From the NCBI GenBank assembly GCA_016717105.1, contig JADKGF010000001.1, forward strand, positions 62,001 to 126,000: a DNA stretch of 64,000 bases. The letters run 5' to 3'. The translations under genes and the position numbers were made by a program. A model generated the notes under the pieces. The model saw only the letters and a program-made list of their open reading frames with translations. It was not told where the DNA came from and searched no databases. Of the stretch, positions 28,370-38,531 are shown piece by piece (positions within the stretch are counted from its first letter, which is position 1; each line of letters starts with the position of its first letter). Source of the stretch: Saprospiraceae bacterium (lineage in GTDB: Bacteria; Bacteroidota; Bacteroidia; Chitinophagales; Saprospiraceae).

Positions 28370-30043
28370 TCAAAACAAACCAGTCACTTTACCATTTTCG
28401 TCGATGTCTATGTGTTCTGCGCTAGGAATGGCTGGCAGACCAGGCATGCGCATGACATCACCAAGTAAAGGTATCACAAATCCAGCTCCTGCTGAGTATT
28501 CAAATTCCCGTACTGTAATTTTAAATCCTGTAGGGCGACCTATTTTTTTCTCATCATCAGAAAAACTAGCTGGTGTTTTTACCATACATACAGGAAATTC
28601 ATTAAATCCCAATTTGGTAATTTGAGACAATTGAGACTTTGCTTTCGATGAAAATTCCACACCATCAGCTCCATAAATTTCTGTAGCGATGGTTTTGATT
28701 TTGTGCTCGATACTATCAGTCAGTTTGTATAATGGTTGGAAGTTGTTTTTACCACTTTCTATACTTTCGACGACGGCTTTGGCAAGTTCAGAAGATCCTT
28801 TTCCACCATGGGCAAATGCCGTACTTACTACTGCTTTGACGCCTTTTTCAGCACAAAGTTTTTTGACTATTTCATACTCTTCTTCCGTATCGGTTGGGAA
28901 AGCATTTATGGCTACAACGGGATTAATACCGAGTTTTTGGACGTTTTCTATATGTTTTTCAAGATTGCAAAATCCCTTACGTACTGCATCTGGATTTGCT
29001 GCTGTAAGATTATCCTTATCTACTCCGCCATGATGTTTGAGCGCTCTCACCGTGGCAACAACTACAGCTGCATCAGGTCTCAAGCCCGATGATACACATT
29101 TGATATGAAGAAATTTTTCAGCACCAAGATCGGCACCAAAACCAGCTTCTGTAACCACATAATCGCCCAAACTCAGTCCTGTACGAGTGGCAATTACCGT
29201 ATTGGTTCCTTGCGCGATACTCGCAAATGGGCCACCATGTAAGATCGCAGGATTGCCCTCTAGCGATTGTACCAAGTTAGGTTTTATGGCATCTTTTAAT
29301 AAAACAGTCATCGCACCGACTGCTTTCAGATCACGGGCAAATACCGGTTTCCCGACATAAGTTTGTCCTATGTAAATATTGCCAAGTCGATGTTTCAGGT
29401 CTTCGAGGTCATTAGAAAGGCATAAGATAGCCATGACTTCAGAAGCAGGAGTGATGTTAAATCCATCTTCACGCATTATACCATTTGCCTTACCACCGAT
29501 GCCTATGATGATTTGTCTTAATGATCGATCATTCATATCCATGACCCGTTTCCAAGCTACCGTACGTGGGTCTATATTCAGACTATATTGTTTATTTTGA
29601 ATGTTGTTGTCTATTAGTGCAGACAATAGATTATTTGCCTTCTCTATCGCCGAAAAGTCTCCTGTAAAATGCAGATTGATATCTTCCATAGGAATGACCT
29701 GGGAATATCCGCCACCTGCAGCGCCACCTTTGACTCCAAAAACAGGACCTAATGATGGCTCTCGTAACACTGCAATGGATTTATGACCATTGTAATTTAG
29801 ACCATCAGAAAGTCCAATAGTCATGGTAGTTTTTCCTTCGCCGTATTTGGTTGGAGACAGCGCAGTTACCAATATTAGTTTGCCTTTGGGATCCTTTTTT
29901 TGTAGGTTTAAGGGCAATTTTGCTTTATATTTTCCATAATATTCCAACTCGTCTTCATCAATATCTAGTTTTGCAGCTATATGTTTGATGTGTTGAATTT
30001 TTGCTTGCTGTGCGATCTCAATATCGCTAGGAAATGTGGCCAT
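28370..30043 (-). CDS. fhs: Formate--tetrahydrofolate ligase
   Basis: A 557-residue cytoplasmic enzyme that makes 10-formyl-THF from formate, THF and ATP for one-carbon metabolism and purine synthesis. The P-loop region LVTALSPTKYGEGKTTMTIGL, the FTGDFSAIEKANN and EAGFGADLGAEKF segments, and the C-terminal GDVMRMPGLPAIPSAEHID and VTGLF end are all present. Its TGA sits exactly at the family's usual C terminus, which shows that TGA is a normal stop in this genome. A 7-of-8 match to the -7 element (CATATTTG) is at 30065-30072. Confidence 0.97.
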   Translation of the reverse strand: MATFPSDIEIAQQAKIQHIKHIAAKLDIDEDELEYYGKYKAKLPLNLQKKDPKGKLILVTALSPTKYGEGKTTMTIGLSDGLNYNGHKSIAVLREPSLGPVFGVKGGAAGGGYSQVIPMEDINLHFTGDFSAIEKANNLLSALIDNNIQNKQYSLNIDPRTVAWKRVMDMNDRSLRQIIIGIGGKANGIMREDGFNITPASEVMAILCLSNDLEDLKHRLGNIYIGQTYVGKPVFARDLKAVGAMTVLLKDAIKPNLVQSLEGNPAILHGGPFASIAQGTNTVIATRTGLSLGDYVVTEAGFGADLGAEKFLHIKCVSSGLRPDAAVVVATVRALKHHGGVDKDNLTAANPDAVRKGFCNLEKHIENVQKLGINPVVAINAFPTDTEEEYEIVKKLCAEKGVKAVVSTAFAHGGKGSSELAKAVVESIESGKNNFQPLYKLTDSIEHKIKTIATEIYGADGVEFSSKAKSQLSQITKLGFNEFPVCMVKTPASFSDDEKKIGRPTGFKITVREFEYSAGAGFVIPLLGDVMRMPGLPAIPSAEHIDIDENGKVTGLF

Positions 30044-30127
30044 ATTTTTTATTGATTAGGACTGCAAATATGGTGAAATTAATTGACGTATCGAATAATA
30101 TTCATTACATATTTTATATCGTTTAAG

Positions 30128-32428
30128 CTATGATGTTTCATTATTTTTTAAACTTGCGCGATATATCTTCAATTCACCAAAAGTAAAAGCATCACCTGAT
30201 TTTTCTTTCATTTCTGTAAGTGATCCACCTTGATAACCTTCAAACAGCAAGTCAAGCATCCTGATCTTTTCATCTTCTAAGATGTCGTGAACAGACAGTC
30301 TATCTTCTTCGATGAGCCTAGCCATGTGTGATTCGATCGTTGTTGCAGAGAGTTTTCTTTCTCGAGCGATGTCTGATAAAGATTTTTTTTCATTCCATAA
30401 TTCAAATGTGATTTCGTAGGTAGATTTTTTATCTTTTTGAACAGTTTTTTGCTTTTTATATCTAGTTGATATTTTATCATAATCGACCATTTCTTCTTCT
30501 ATCAATTCCCGCTTTTGATTAATATAGTTGTCCCTAATCGAAGCAATCTTATTTGAACGATAGTTTTTGATAAAATCATTTGTAAGACTTGCCTTATTTA
30601 TTTCTCCTCCTTCGATATATGTTTTTAATAATAAATTAGATCTGGTAATATCTATGATAGATTTTGATGTGATTTCTTCCAGTTCCATCAGTTCAATATA
30701 GTACTCTTTCACGCGTTTCACACGTTTTAGCGCTTCCATTTTGGTCAATACCTGATCAAGGACTGTATCAAGAACAGGAAAGAAGTGATCGCGAGCACCG
30801 ATAATTTTCGCATAAATCCGATCGTAGTCAATGGGATTTTCTGCAAATGACGCATCGAGCCACATTAAAAATTTTTTTGCAACAGCTGCTATTTGTTCGA
30901 TGTTTTGTACTTGCTCTTTTGCCCAATTGGCATGTTTTGTTTTTTCAGATAGCGCAGCATTGATATCGTATGAAGACCCATGTTTTCGCCATTGATATAT
31001 AAGAGGAGAGAAATCAAAAGCTTGTTTCAGATACGATGCAATAAATTTTTTGGTTTCTTCAGTCAGTGTTTGTTTTAGTTTTTCTTCATCCGCTTCATTT
31101 TCGGCAAATGAGATGACGTCACGCGCATTTTGTATTCCTTTCATCTTGATAGGCTCGACAAGGACAAGTCCATCCAAGCTCTTAAGTCTCGACAGCGCTA
31201 CATATGCCTGCCCTGGTTGGAATACATCGGTCACATCAAGCACTGCTTTTTCGAATGTGAGGCCTTGACTTTTGTGAATGGTGATAGCCCAAGCCAATTT
31301 GATCGGATACTGAACAAAAGTGCCAATCACTTCTTCTTCTATATCTTTGGTATTGTCGTCTATTTTATATTTGACATTTGACCACTCGTATTTTTCTACT
31401 TGAATTTCGGTGTTTTCATCCGGAAAAAGAACGATAATTTCTTCCTTAGAAAGTGATTTGATTACGCCCATTTTCCCATTATAAAATAGTTTTGTGGAGT
31501 AATGTCGTTTTTGGTAAACATGATCTGCGCTCCGACTTTGAGTGTCAAAACTTCATCAATAGGAAATATTTTATCCGGAAACTCACCTTCAATCTCGGCT
31601 TTATAACTATATGGTTTTTCAGTAAGATTATTGAGAGACCTGAGATTGATTTCGTCTGCTTTGCGATTGTGCGTAGTAAGATATATGTATCCTTGGTGTT
31701 TTCTAAGGTCAAAATCTGGTTTTACATATTTGCTGAGAATAGAAATATCTTCCTCTACAGCGATATTGTTTCGCAGATTGTTAAGTACACTTATGAAACG
31801 GTCATCCACTTGCCGGTATATCTTTTTTAGCTCCACATAGAGGTACTAACTTTTGAATTACATTGGCATGAAAAAAGAAAATTCCTTTATAATAATTTTG
31901 CAAGACTTGCCATTCTTCGGGTTTTACCACCGGTGGAAGTTGCAAGAGATCGCCTATAAATAATACTTGTACACCTCCAAAAGGCTGCTCTCTACGGCGT
32001 ACGCGACGCATCACAAAATCCATAGCATCCAACAAGTCAGCCCTCAACATACTTACTTCGTCTATGACCAATAAATCCATCGCCTTCAGGACAGCTTGTC
32101 GAGCTCCACTGATCTTGAATGTACGACCCAATGATGAAATAGATTCTAATCTAATCGAAGATGAAGGATCAGGAGAAAACGCAGGATCGGGTACATATCC
32201 AGATGGCGCCAACTGAAACATCGAATGAATGGTAACGCCACCAGCATTCAAGGCTGCGATACCTGTGGGTGCAACGACGATGGTATTTTTATGGGTTGTA
32301 TTTATGATTTTTTTTAAAAGCGTCGTTTTTCCAGTTCCTGCTTTTCCCGTAAGAAAAACGGATTGATTAGTTTGATTTATAAGTTTGATGACATCCGCTT
32401 GGATATCATTTAAAGATTCAATTTTCAC
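30128..32428 (-). CDS. PIF1-like AAA ATPase/DNA helicase with helix-turn-helix C terminus (two frameshifts)
   Basis: The repaired protein is about 766 residues. Walker A GKAGTGKTT is at residues 28-36, Walker B LLVIDEVSML at about 118-127, followed by FIGDLLQLPPV and, far downstream, YPIKLAWAITIHKSQGLTF and AYVALSRLKSLDGLVLV, the superfamily 1 helicase motifs V-VI. The C terminus has a coiled segment and a LSDIARERKLSATTIESHM helix-turn-helix like RQC/HRDC-type extensions. Breaks: near 31836-31841 (two-base loss or one-base gain before VELKKIYRQVDD) and at A4 31483-31486 (one base lost; repair gives YFYNGKMGVIKSLS). GTG start overlaps the YhhN gene's TAG by one base. Confidence 0.82.
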
Positions 32429-33084
32429 TATTGTGTAGATTTTTGTTCTATGACGCCTCTTACAATTAGGTACTGACCTATCATATAAGTTGCCATGATT
32501 AGGTATTTAAATATATTTTCATTGAAATTTCCAAATTTTGTCAATGCGATAAGACTATCCGAAAGTAAAAAAAGTATAACTCCGATGATCACTTGTTTGT
32601 GCCATGAAATATCGGGTTTTCTATTGATCGCTGTAATCACCATGGTGCAAATAGCCAATGTATATATGATGACTGGAATTCTCAAACTGCCAAGATCCTG
32701 CCATAACCAGCCAATTATACCAGTGGCGACGAGAAGGATCACAGTAGTAATAGTTGTCACTTTCTGTGAATTGTGTTGACGATCTTGATAAAAATTAAAT
32801 GCGTAACCTATTTGCATGATTAAAAAGCTTCCAAGTCCTAACAGAAAAAAGTCATCGCCATCGATCATCAAAAAAATATCGCCCAGTAAAGCAAAAATCA
32901 TTGCCAAAATAAAACTAGGAGATTGTTTGGTAACGGTACCTATATAAAATCCTATCAAACTACCCATTATCAGCGGTTTGCTTACCATTCTGTATTCTGT
33001 TAGTATAGTAAAAAACAACAGGTTCGCAATGATTACCAATAGATAAAATATAGTAAAACCCTTATATTTTTTAAATAGATCCAT
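32428..33084 (-). CDS. YhhN/TMEM86 family membrane protein (lysoplasmalogenase-like)
   Basis: A 218-residue protein with about eight closely packed hydrophobic helices and short loops, including SFILAMIFALLGDIFLMI (the conserved GD near the middle) and LFLLSDSLIALTKF (conserved SD). These conserved acidic residues in helices fit the YhhN family, some members of which hydrolyse the vinyl-ether bond of lysoplasmalogens. It is coupled to the downstream helicase by a one-base TAG/GTG overlap and starts 38 bases after the third POT gene. Substrate in this organism is unknown. Confidence 0.72.
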   Translation of the reverse strand: MDLFKKYKGFTIFYLLVIIANLLFFTILTEYRMVSKPLIMGSLIGFYIGTVTKQSPSFILAMIFALLGDIFLMIDGDDFFLLGLGSFLIMQIGYAFNFYQDRQHNSQKVTTITTVILLVATGIIGWLWQDLGSLRIPVIIYTLAICTMVITAINRKPDISWHKQVIIGVILFLLSDSLIALTKFGNFNENIFKYLIMATYMIGQYLIVRGVIEQKSTQ

Positions 33085-33122
33085 TTCCTTTTTTATTAAT
33101 TAATAGCAAAAATGCTAACTAC

Positions 33123-34936
33123 TTACTTGACGTCGTGCATCAATTTTTTTACAATTGGTCTGAAAACAAACGCAAAGATGGCCAATGCAAATGACACGCC
33201 AGCAATCATCCAAAAGAAACAACTTATTCCTTTCTCCTCGGCGATTGCTTGGACATTTTCACCAAAAATACCTGCACCTTTCATACCGATAGCCACTGCA
33301 AGGTACCAAACTCCAAACATAAACGCAATCATACGGCTAGGCACAAGCTTGCTCACATATGATAGTCCTACTGGCGAAATGCATAGTTCTCCCATGGTGT
33401 GGAAAAGATAAACCAGAATCAGCCATATCATACTAACAGAAGCTGTCGTGGCCCCAGGTGCTATACCATTAGACCCAAAAGCAACGGCAACCATACCCAA
33501 ACTTAAAAAATCATTCCTAATGCATATTTGAAGTTTGCATTCGGGTTGTATTTACTTTCCCAAACCTTAGAAAATAACGGTGCAAGTGAAATTATAAACA
33601 GGGAATTTAACGTAGAAAACCACGTGGCAGGTACTTCTGTCAATGGCGTCGTGACTTTATCAATTTTTAAAGCATCCAATACACCATCTGATAAAGTAAG
33701 GTAGCCTGCTGTATAATAATCTTTCGCCAGCATCCATAGTGCTATAATCCAAATGATGACAAAACTAAAACTCAGGATAATATTGGCAACCGCATATTTC
33801 TTAAATGTCTCTTTAAATAACTTAAACATAACCCAGTTGATTATAAGTAATGGAACCAATGTCATCAATGAGTTAATAATTAAAAAAATCAAACTAGCAT
33901 TACCAGTCAACACTCTGTCAGTATATTTTTCGGCAAAAACAGTCAAACTATTGGGTGATTGCTCAAATATAGCCCAGAAAAAGATGGTGATGAATGCAAA
34001 GAATGTAACTGCCATCAGTTTATCTCTGGTTATTTTGGAATATTGCATCAGCCTGTACCCTAGTAGGAATAAAAACAGCACTAAACCAGTGAGAATGGCA
34101 ACAGTATTACCAGAATAGCCCATAAACTCAAAATTAAAAATATTAAGTGCGCCTTTAGATATCTTAGTCATAGGTGAGTTGATAAGCCAAGCCATCGCCA
34201 AAGTAACACATATTCCGATGATGAACAATTGCCATGTCTGAAACGGGTTTCTTTTGTCACCATCATTGAGGGCAGCTTCATCTATTTTCTTCTGTACCGG
34301 TTTAAGTCCGGTTTCTCCAAAGATATTTTGTGCAAGCCAAAACTGAAGTGTACCAAAAAACATAAAAATACCAGCCAATCCAAATCCATATCCCCAACCA
34401 ACTTTTTCGCCTAAGTATCCGCATAACAAAATTCCAAAAAAGGCACCTGCATTGACACCCATATAAAAAATGGTATATGCACCATCTTTTTTCTCGGGTT
34501 TGTATTTGTATAATTCAGAGATCATGGATGTCATATTGGGTTTGAAAAATCCATTTCCAAATACTAATAAAATCAGACCTAAATAAATGGAAAATTGGGT
34601 TTCAAAAGACATTGAAAAATGGCCTAATGTCATCAAAGACGCACCCAAGACTACGGCCCATCGAAAACCTATGACCTTGTCCGCAAAGTATCCGCCGAGC
34701 ATGGTAGAAAGATACACTAATCCCACATAAGTACCGAACAATGAAGAAGCAGTAGATTGCTCCCATTCCCAGCCGCCTTTTACTAATGGAGCCATAAAAA
34801 ATAGGACCAACAGCGAACGCATTCCATAAAAAGAAAATCGCTCCCACATTTCAGTGAAAAACAGGACAAACAAACCTGCCGGATGACCTATAACATTAGA
34901 TTTGAAAAATTCCTGATTTGATGATTGATCTGACAT
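33123..34936 (-). CDS. POT/PTR family proton-dependent oligopeptide transporter, copy 3 (frameshifted)
   Basis: An inner-membrane di-/tripeptide:proton symporter, about 604 residues when repaired and about 14 helices. The N-terminal POT motif FFTEMWERFSFYGMRS (ExxERF) and a second conserved motif FKPNMTSMISELY are present; the C-terminal helices include LFHTMGELCISPVGLSYVSKLVPSR. The frame breaks in an A6 run on the plus strand (33505-33510). One more base gives KYALGMIFLSLGMVAVAFG and joins both halves. It is the last and longest of three tandem POT genes. The break looks like a homopolymer error because both halves are conserved. Confidence 0.85.
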
Positions 34937-34990
34937 GTTTCTATATTTTTTTTTAAAAATTGTTTATATTTCTTTATAATTATATTACTG

Positions 34991-36493
34991 TTATTTGACT
35001 TCTTGCATCAATTTTTTTACGAATGGCGAGATGACAATTAGTACGACGCCTGCGATCAAGGCATACACCGCAAGTTGATAATATCCATCCGCATAGGTGT
35101 TCAATTTGGTAAGATTGTCGGCATTTTCAGCAGCATCGGAGATATTTGCCCCGAGGATTCCTGCAAAATACTGACCATATGCACTCGCCAAAAACCACAT
35201 TCCCATCATTATAGCTTGCAATCTCTGAGGTGCCAGTTTTGTCATGATCGACATACCTATCGGCGAAAGACATAATTCTCCAAAGGTAATCACCAGCCAC
35301 CCAAAGGTAAACAAATCGAGCGAAGTAACGCCATTGGCATCTGCAAAAAACCTTGTCGTATAAAATATATAAAATCCACCAGCCAAAAACAGAAATGCCA
35401 GACCGAATTTTATCAACGTGTTTGGTTCCAGATTTCTCTTGGCAAGCCATATCCAAACAATGCCCACGAGAGCCGCAAACATAATTACAAAAAGTGAATT
35501 GGCAGAGTTATTTACACCATTCGGATCTAAGGTCAATCCAAGCACTGTATTGTCAAGATTATAGGCTGCAAACAAACTTAGTGAGCCACCACTTTGCTCA
35601 AAAAATGCCCAAAAAATGATACTAAAGAAAATAAAAACTAATCCTGCGATCATCTTTTTGCGATCAGAATCGTTCATTTTCATCATTTCATACCCTAAAT
35701 ATATCAATGTGGCTGGACCAATAGTGTACATAAAATAGTTAGTATATTCAGTTTTGGATACCATCGTCATGATTACAGGCAACAGTATGAGGGATATGAG
35801 ATACGTGCCCCATTCCCACATTTTCCTTTTATTGGCGTCCATTGATGCAAGTGGTGATAATCCGATATTTCCGATTTGCTTTTGAGTCCTAATGAAGGTA
35901 AGCAAGCTGATTACCATCACTACTGCCGCAAAACCAAATGCCACGTTCCACCTTAAATTTTCGGGAATAAGGCTGCTAAACATCTCGCCTTTGCCTACTG
36001 CGATACAAAGATATCCGCCGAGTAACGCACCTATATTGATACCTGCATAGAATAAAGAAAATCCTGCATCGCGCCGTACATCGCCTTCCTTGTACAATTG
36101 TCCTACCATCGTAGATATATTGGGCTTGAAAAATCCCGTACCTATTATGGTAAAACTAATACCAAAAAAGAAAAATGCTTTTGGGTCGTATGCCAATATC
36201 ATACTTCCAATGATCATCAGAATGCCGCCCCAAAATAATGACTTCCTATATCCAAGGATTTTATCTGCAAATAGGCCGCCTATAAAGGTAAAAGCATAAA
36301 CAAATGCCTGCGTAGCGCCGTATTGCAAATTAGCTTTTGATTCATTGAGCATGAGCTCGGTCACCATAAAGTACACCAGCATACCGCGCATTCCATAAAA
36401 ACAAAATCTTTCCCACATCTCGGAGAAAAATAGTGGCCAAATCTGTTTTGGATACTTTCCTTCAAAATTTTGTATTTGGTCCAAAGTCATCAT
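34991..36493 (-). CDS. POT/PTR family proton-dependent oligopeptide transporter, copy 2
   Basis: A 500-residue peptide:proton symporter with about 14 helices. The signature FFSEMWERFCFYGMRG (Glu-Arg pair for proton coupling) is in helix 1, FFKPNISTMVGQLY follows helix 4, and FGELCLSPIGMSIMTKLAPQR is near the end. It is intact. It lies between the other two POT genes with 55 bases to copy 3 and a terminator-like hairpin (36525-36560) separating it from copy 1, so it may have a separate promoter. Peptide preference cannot be inferred. Confidence 0.92.
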   Translation of the reverse strand: MMTLDQIQNFEGKYPKQIWPLFFSEMWERFCFYGMRGMLVYFMVTELMLNESKANLQYGATQAFVYAFTFIGGLFADKILGYRKSLFWGGILMIIGSMILAYDPKAFFFFGISFTIIGTGFFKPNISTMVGQLYKEGDVRRDAGFSLFYAGINIGALLGGYLCIAVGKGEMFSSLIPENLRWNVAFGFAAVVMVISLLTFIRTQKQIGNIGLSPLASMDANKRKMWEWGTYLISLILLPVIMTMVSKTEYTNYFMYTIGPATLIYLGYEMMKMNDSDRKKMIAGLVFIFFSIIFWAFFEQSGGSLSLFAAYNLDNTVLGLTLDPNGVNNSANSLFVIMFAALVGIVWIWLAKRNLEPNTLIKFGLAFLFLAGGFYIFYTTRFFADANGVTSLDLFTFGWLVITFGELCLSPIGMSIMTKLAPQRLQAIMMGMWFLASAYGQYFAGILGANISDAAENADNLTKLNTYADGYYQLAVYALIAGVVLIVISPFVKKLMQEVK

Positions 36494-36524
36494 GTTTATC
36501 TGAATTGAAATTTTGTATTTAAAT

Positions 36525-36560
36525 CAAAAAAGGACAAGATCGATGGCGATACCTGTCCTT
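36525..36560 (-). terminator. Intrinsic terminator after POT copy 1
   Basis: On the minus strand an AAGGACA / TGTCCTT stem (plus 36554-36560 and 36530-36536) encloses a smaller ATCG/CGAT stem and is followed by a T-run (TTTTTTG). It starts 26 bases past the stop of the 36586-38262 gene. Confidence 0.7.
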
Positions 36561-36585
36561 CCTATATTTTCTATGTTATTAATTT

Positions 36586-38262
36586 TTAATTAACGCCATG
36601 CATCATTTTTTTAAGTTTTGGTGTAAGTGAAAAAAGCAATACTGCTGCCACTCCGCACAAAATCACGAAAACCATAAAAAATTCATACAAATTTGTAATC
36701 TGAAAGCCTGCAAATACCGGATAATGATCCATAATGTTTTTATCTGCCAACATCTGCAATTGTTCAGCAGTAGGTGTTACCTTTTTATCCAATACTGCCT
36801 GTAAGTCGATGCCCATTTCGCTAGCTGTCTTGAACTTGTCACCTGTAGCTGGAAGGATAGATCCTAATGTTCCCGCAAGTGCATATCCTGAGGCATTGGA
36901 TAAGAAAAATACACCATAAAGCAATGATGTAAACCGCTTAGGTGCTAATTTTCCAACCAATGACAATCCTATTGGTGATAAACACAACTCGCCAATGGTT
37001 TGTAAAAGATACAACAAGATCAACCATTTGATACCTAATAAACCAGTTGTTCCTAGATCTTTCACATTATTGGCAATAATAAAATATGCCAATGCTATCG
37101 TAGCTAAACCAATAGCTTGTTTTACCGGAGAAATAGGTTCTTTACCTTCAGCACGCAATTTATCCCACAACATACTAAATGGTATAGCGAGCATTACCAC
37201 AAAAATTCCATTAAATATCTGTACCATAGACGGCGGCATATTCCATCCTAAGAAGTTTCTGTCTGTCTGATTATTGGCAATAAATGTTAATGAAGATCCT
37301 GCTTGTTCAAATGCAGCCCAAAAGAAGATGACAAAAAATGACACCACATAAATCACCAAGATCCTATCCATTTCTATTTTGGATAATGAAGAGTCAGTAA
37401 GAATCAATCCAGCCAAAGTCAAACCACTTGCGTAAATAGCCGAATAAACTACGTTTTGACCTATAACATAGTAGAATAAAAATGCTAAACCAATGAAGCC
37501 TATCACAGCCAACATAAGTGATTGATTGGAGAAAACTGCTTTTTGAGATTCTCCTTCCTCATAGTCAGAAGCTATATTGTTTTTTGGTAATCCACCCAAT
37601 GGTCTTCCCTCTGGTGTAACGACATACTTATCTTTCAACAAATAAAAGGTAAATGTACCTATCAACATGGCAATACCTGCAGCCAAAAATCCCCATTTGA
37701 ATGCAAATACATTTCTAGTGCCATCATCACCTACTACATCACCTAATGCAGGACAAATAAATTGGCCCAAGAATGCTCCAACATTTATACCCATGTAAAA
37801 GATGGTGAATGCAGTATCGAGTTTATTTTTTTCTTCTTTTGGATACAAATTCGTAACCATACTGGAAATATTTGGCTTGAAGAAACCATTTCCGAAAATC
37901 AATACACCTAAAGCTATATAAAGCAGTGTTTTTGCTAAGTCCAAATTTGTGCCGAATGTACTGGCACTGGTGAATAATAAAAATTGACCCATGGCCATTA
38001 AGAGACCTCCGATCATGATACAATTTCTATTACCTAAAAATCTATCAGAAATAAATCCTCCCAACATAGGAGTCAAGTAGCATAATCCCAAAAATCCACC
38101 ATAAATAATAGATGAATCTTCCTCACTCATCATCAAGGCATGTACTATAAATAAGGTAAGCAAGGTGCGCATACCATAAAAGTTAAATCTCTCCCACATT
38201 TCTGTCCCGAAAAGAACCCACAAACCTTTAGGGTGAGACGTTTTTGCTGTTGCTGAACTCAT
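36586..38262 (-). CDS. POT/PTR family proton-dependent oligopeptide transporter, copy 1
   Basis: A 558-residue peptide:proton symporter. FGTEMWERFNFYGMRT (ExxERF motif) is in helix 1, FFKPNISSMVTNLY after helix 4, and TIGELCLSPIGLSLVGKLAPKR near the C terminus. It has an extra loop of about 60 residues near the end (KFKTASEMGIDLQAVLDKK), absent in copies 2 and 3. Of the three paralogues it is the most upstream and the only one followed by a strong terminator. The 270 bases upstream hold a near-match -7 (TACTTTTA) and an AT-rich palindrome. The protein is intact. Confidence 0.92.
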   Translation of the reverse strand: MSSATAKTSHPKGLWVLFGTEMWERFNFYGMRTLLTLFIVHALMMSEEDSSIIYGGFLGLCYLTPMLGGFISDRFLGNRNCIMIGGLLMAMGQFLLFTSASTFGTNLDLAKTLLYIALGVLIFGNGFFKPNISSMVTNLYPKEEKNKLDTAFTIFYMGINVGAFLGQFICPALGDVVGDDGTRNVFAFKWGFLAAGIAMLIGTFTFYLLKDKYVVTPEGRPLGGLPKNNIASDYEEGESQKAVFSNQSLMLAVIGFIGLAFLFYYVIGQNVVYSAIYASGLTLAGLILTDSSLSKIEMDRILVIYVVSFFVIFFWAAFEQAGSSLTFIANNQTDRNFLGWNMPPSMVQIFNGIFVVMLAIPFSMLWDKLRAEGKEPISPVKQAIGLATIALAYFIIANNVKDLGTTGLLGIKWLILLYLLQTIGELCLSPIGLSLVGKLAPKRFTSLLYGVFFLSNASGYALAGTLGSILPATGDKFKTASEMGIDLQAVLDKKVTPTAEQLQMLADKNIMDHYPVFAGFQITNLYEFFMVFVILCGVAAVLLFSLTPKLKKMMHGVN

Positions 38263-38442
38263 ATCGTTTTATTTATTTTGGAGCTAAAAGTATTATTTTT
38301 TTTTCATTCCATCGGAGTTTGTGTTAATTTTATTGTAATACCATTAAGACCTGAATTCCTTGGTAGAACAGGCAATGCGTATTTTATATCGAAACTGAAA
38401 CTATTGCAGAATTATCATTCGAATTAATCATAGTAAGTATGT

Positions 38443-38467
38443 TAAATCAAAAAATAATTTTGATTTA
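38443..38467. repeat. AT-rich inverted repeat between the POT genes and the ABC permease
   Basis: A perfect 10-bp inverted repeat TAAATCAAAA / TTTTGATTTA with a 5-base loop. It lies 65 bases past the stop of the permease gene (38532) and 180 bases upstream of the POT copy 1 start, so it could be a weak terminator or an operator. The remainder of the 270-base gap shows no gene. Confidence 0.5.
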
Positions 38468-38531
38468 TTTAAAATATGAAGAACTGATATTTTGATGATA
38501 AAAGTAGAAGGTTGTCTTTAGAAACATTGTG

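Noticed and set aside
22323..33510. Programmed ribosomal frameshifting as the cause of the split genes
   Set aside because: The breaks are in many unrelated genes, at different homopolymers, with both insertions and deletions and no shared slippery motif or pseudoknot; sequence error is simpler.
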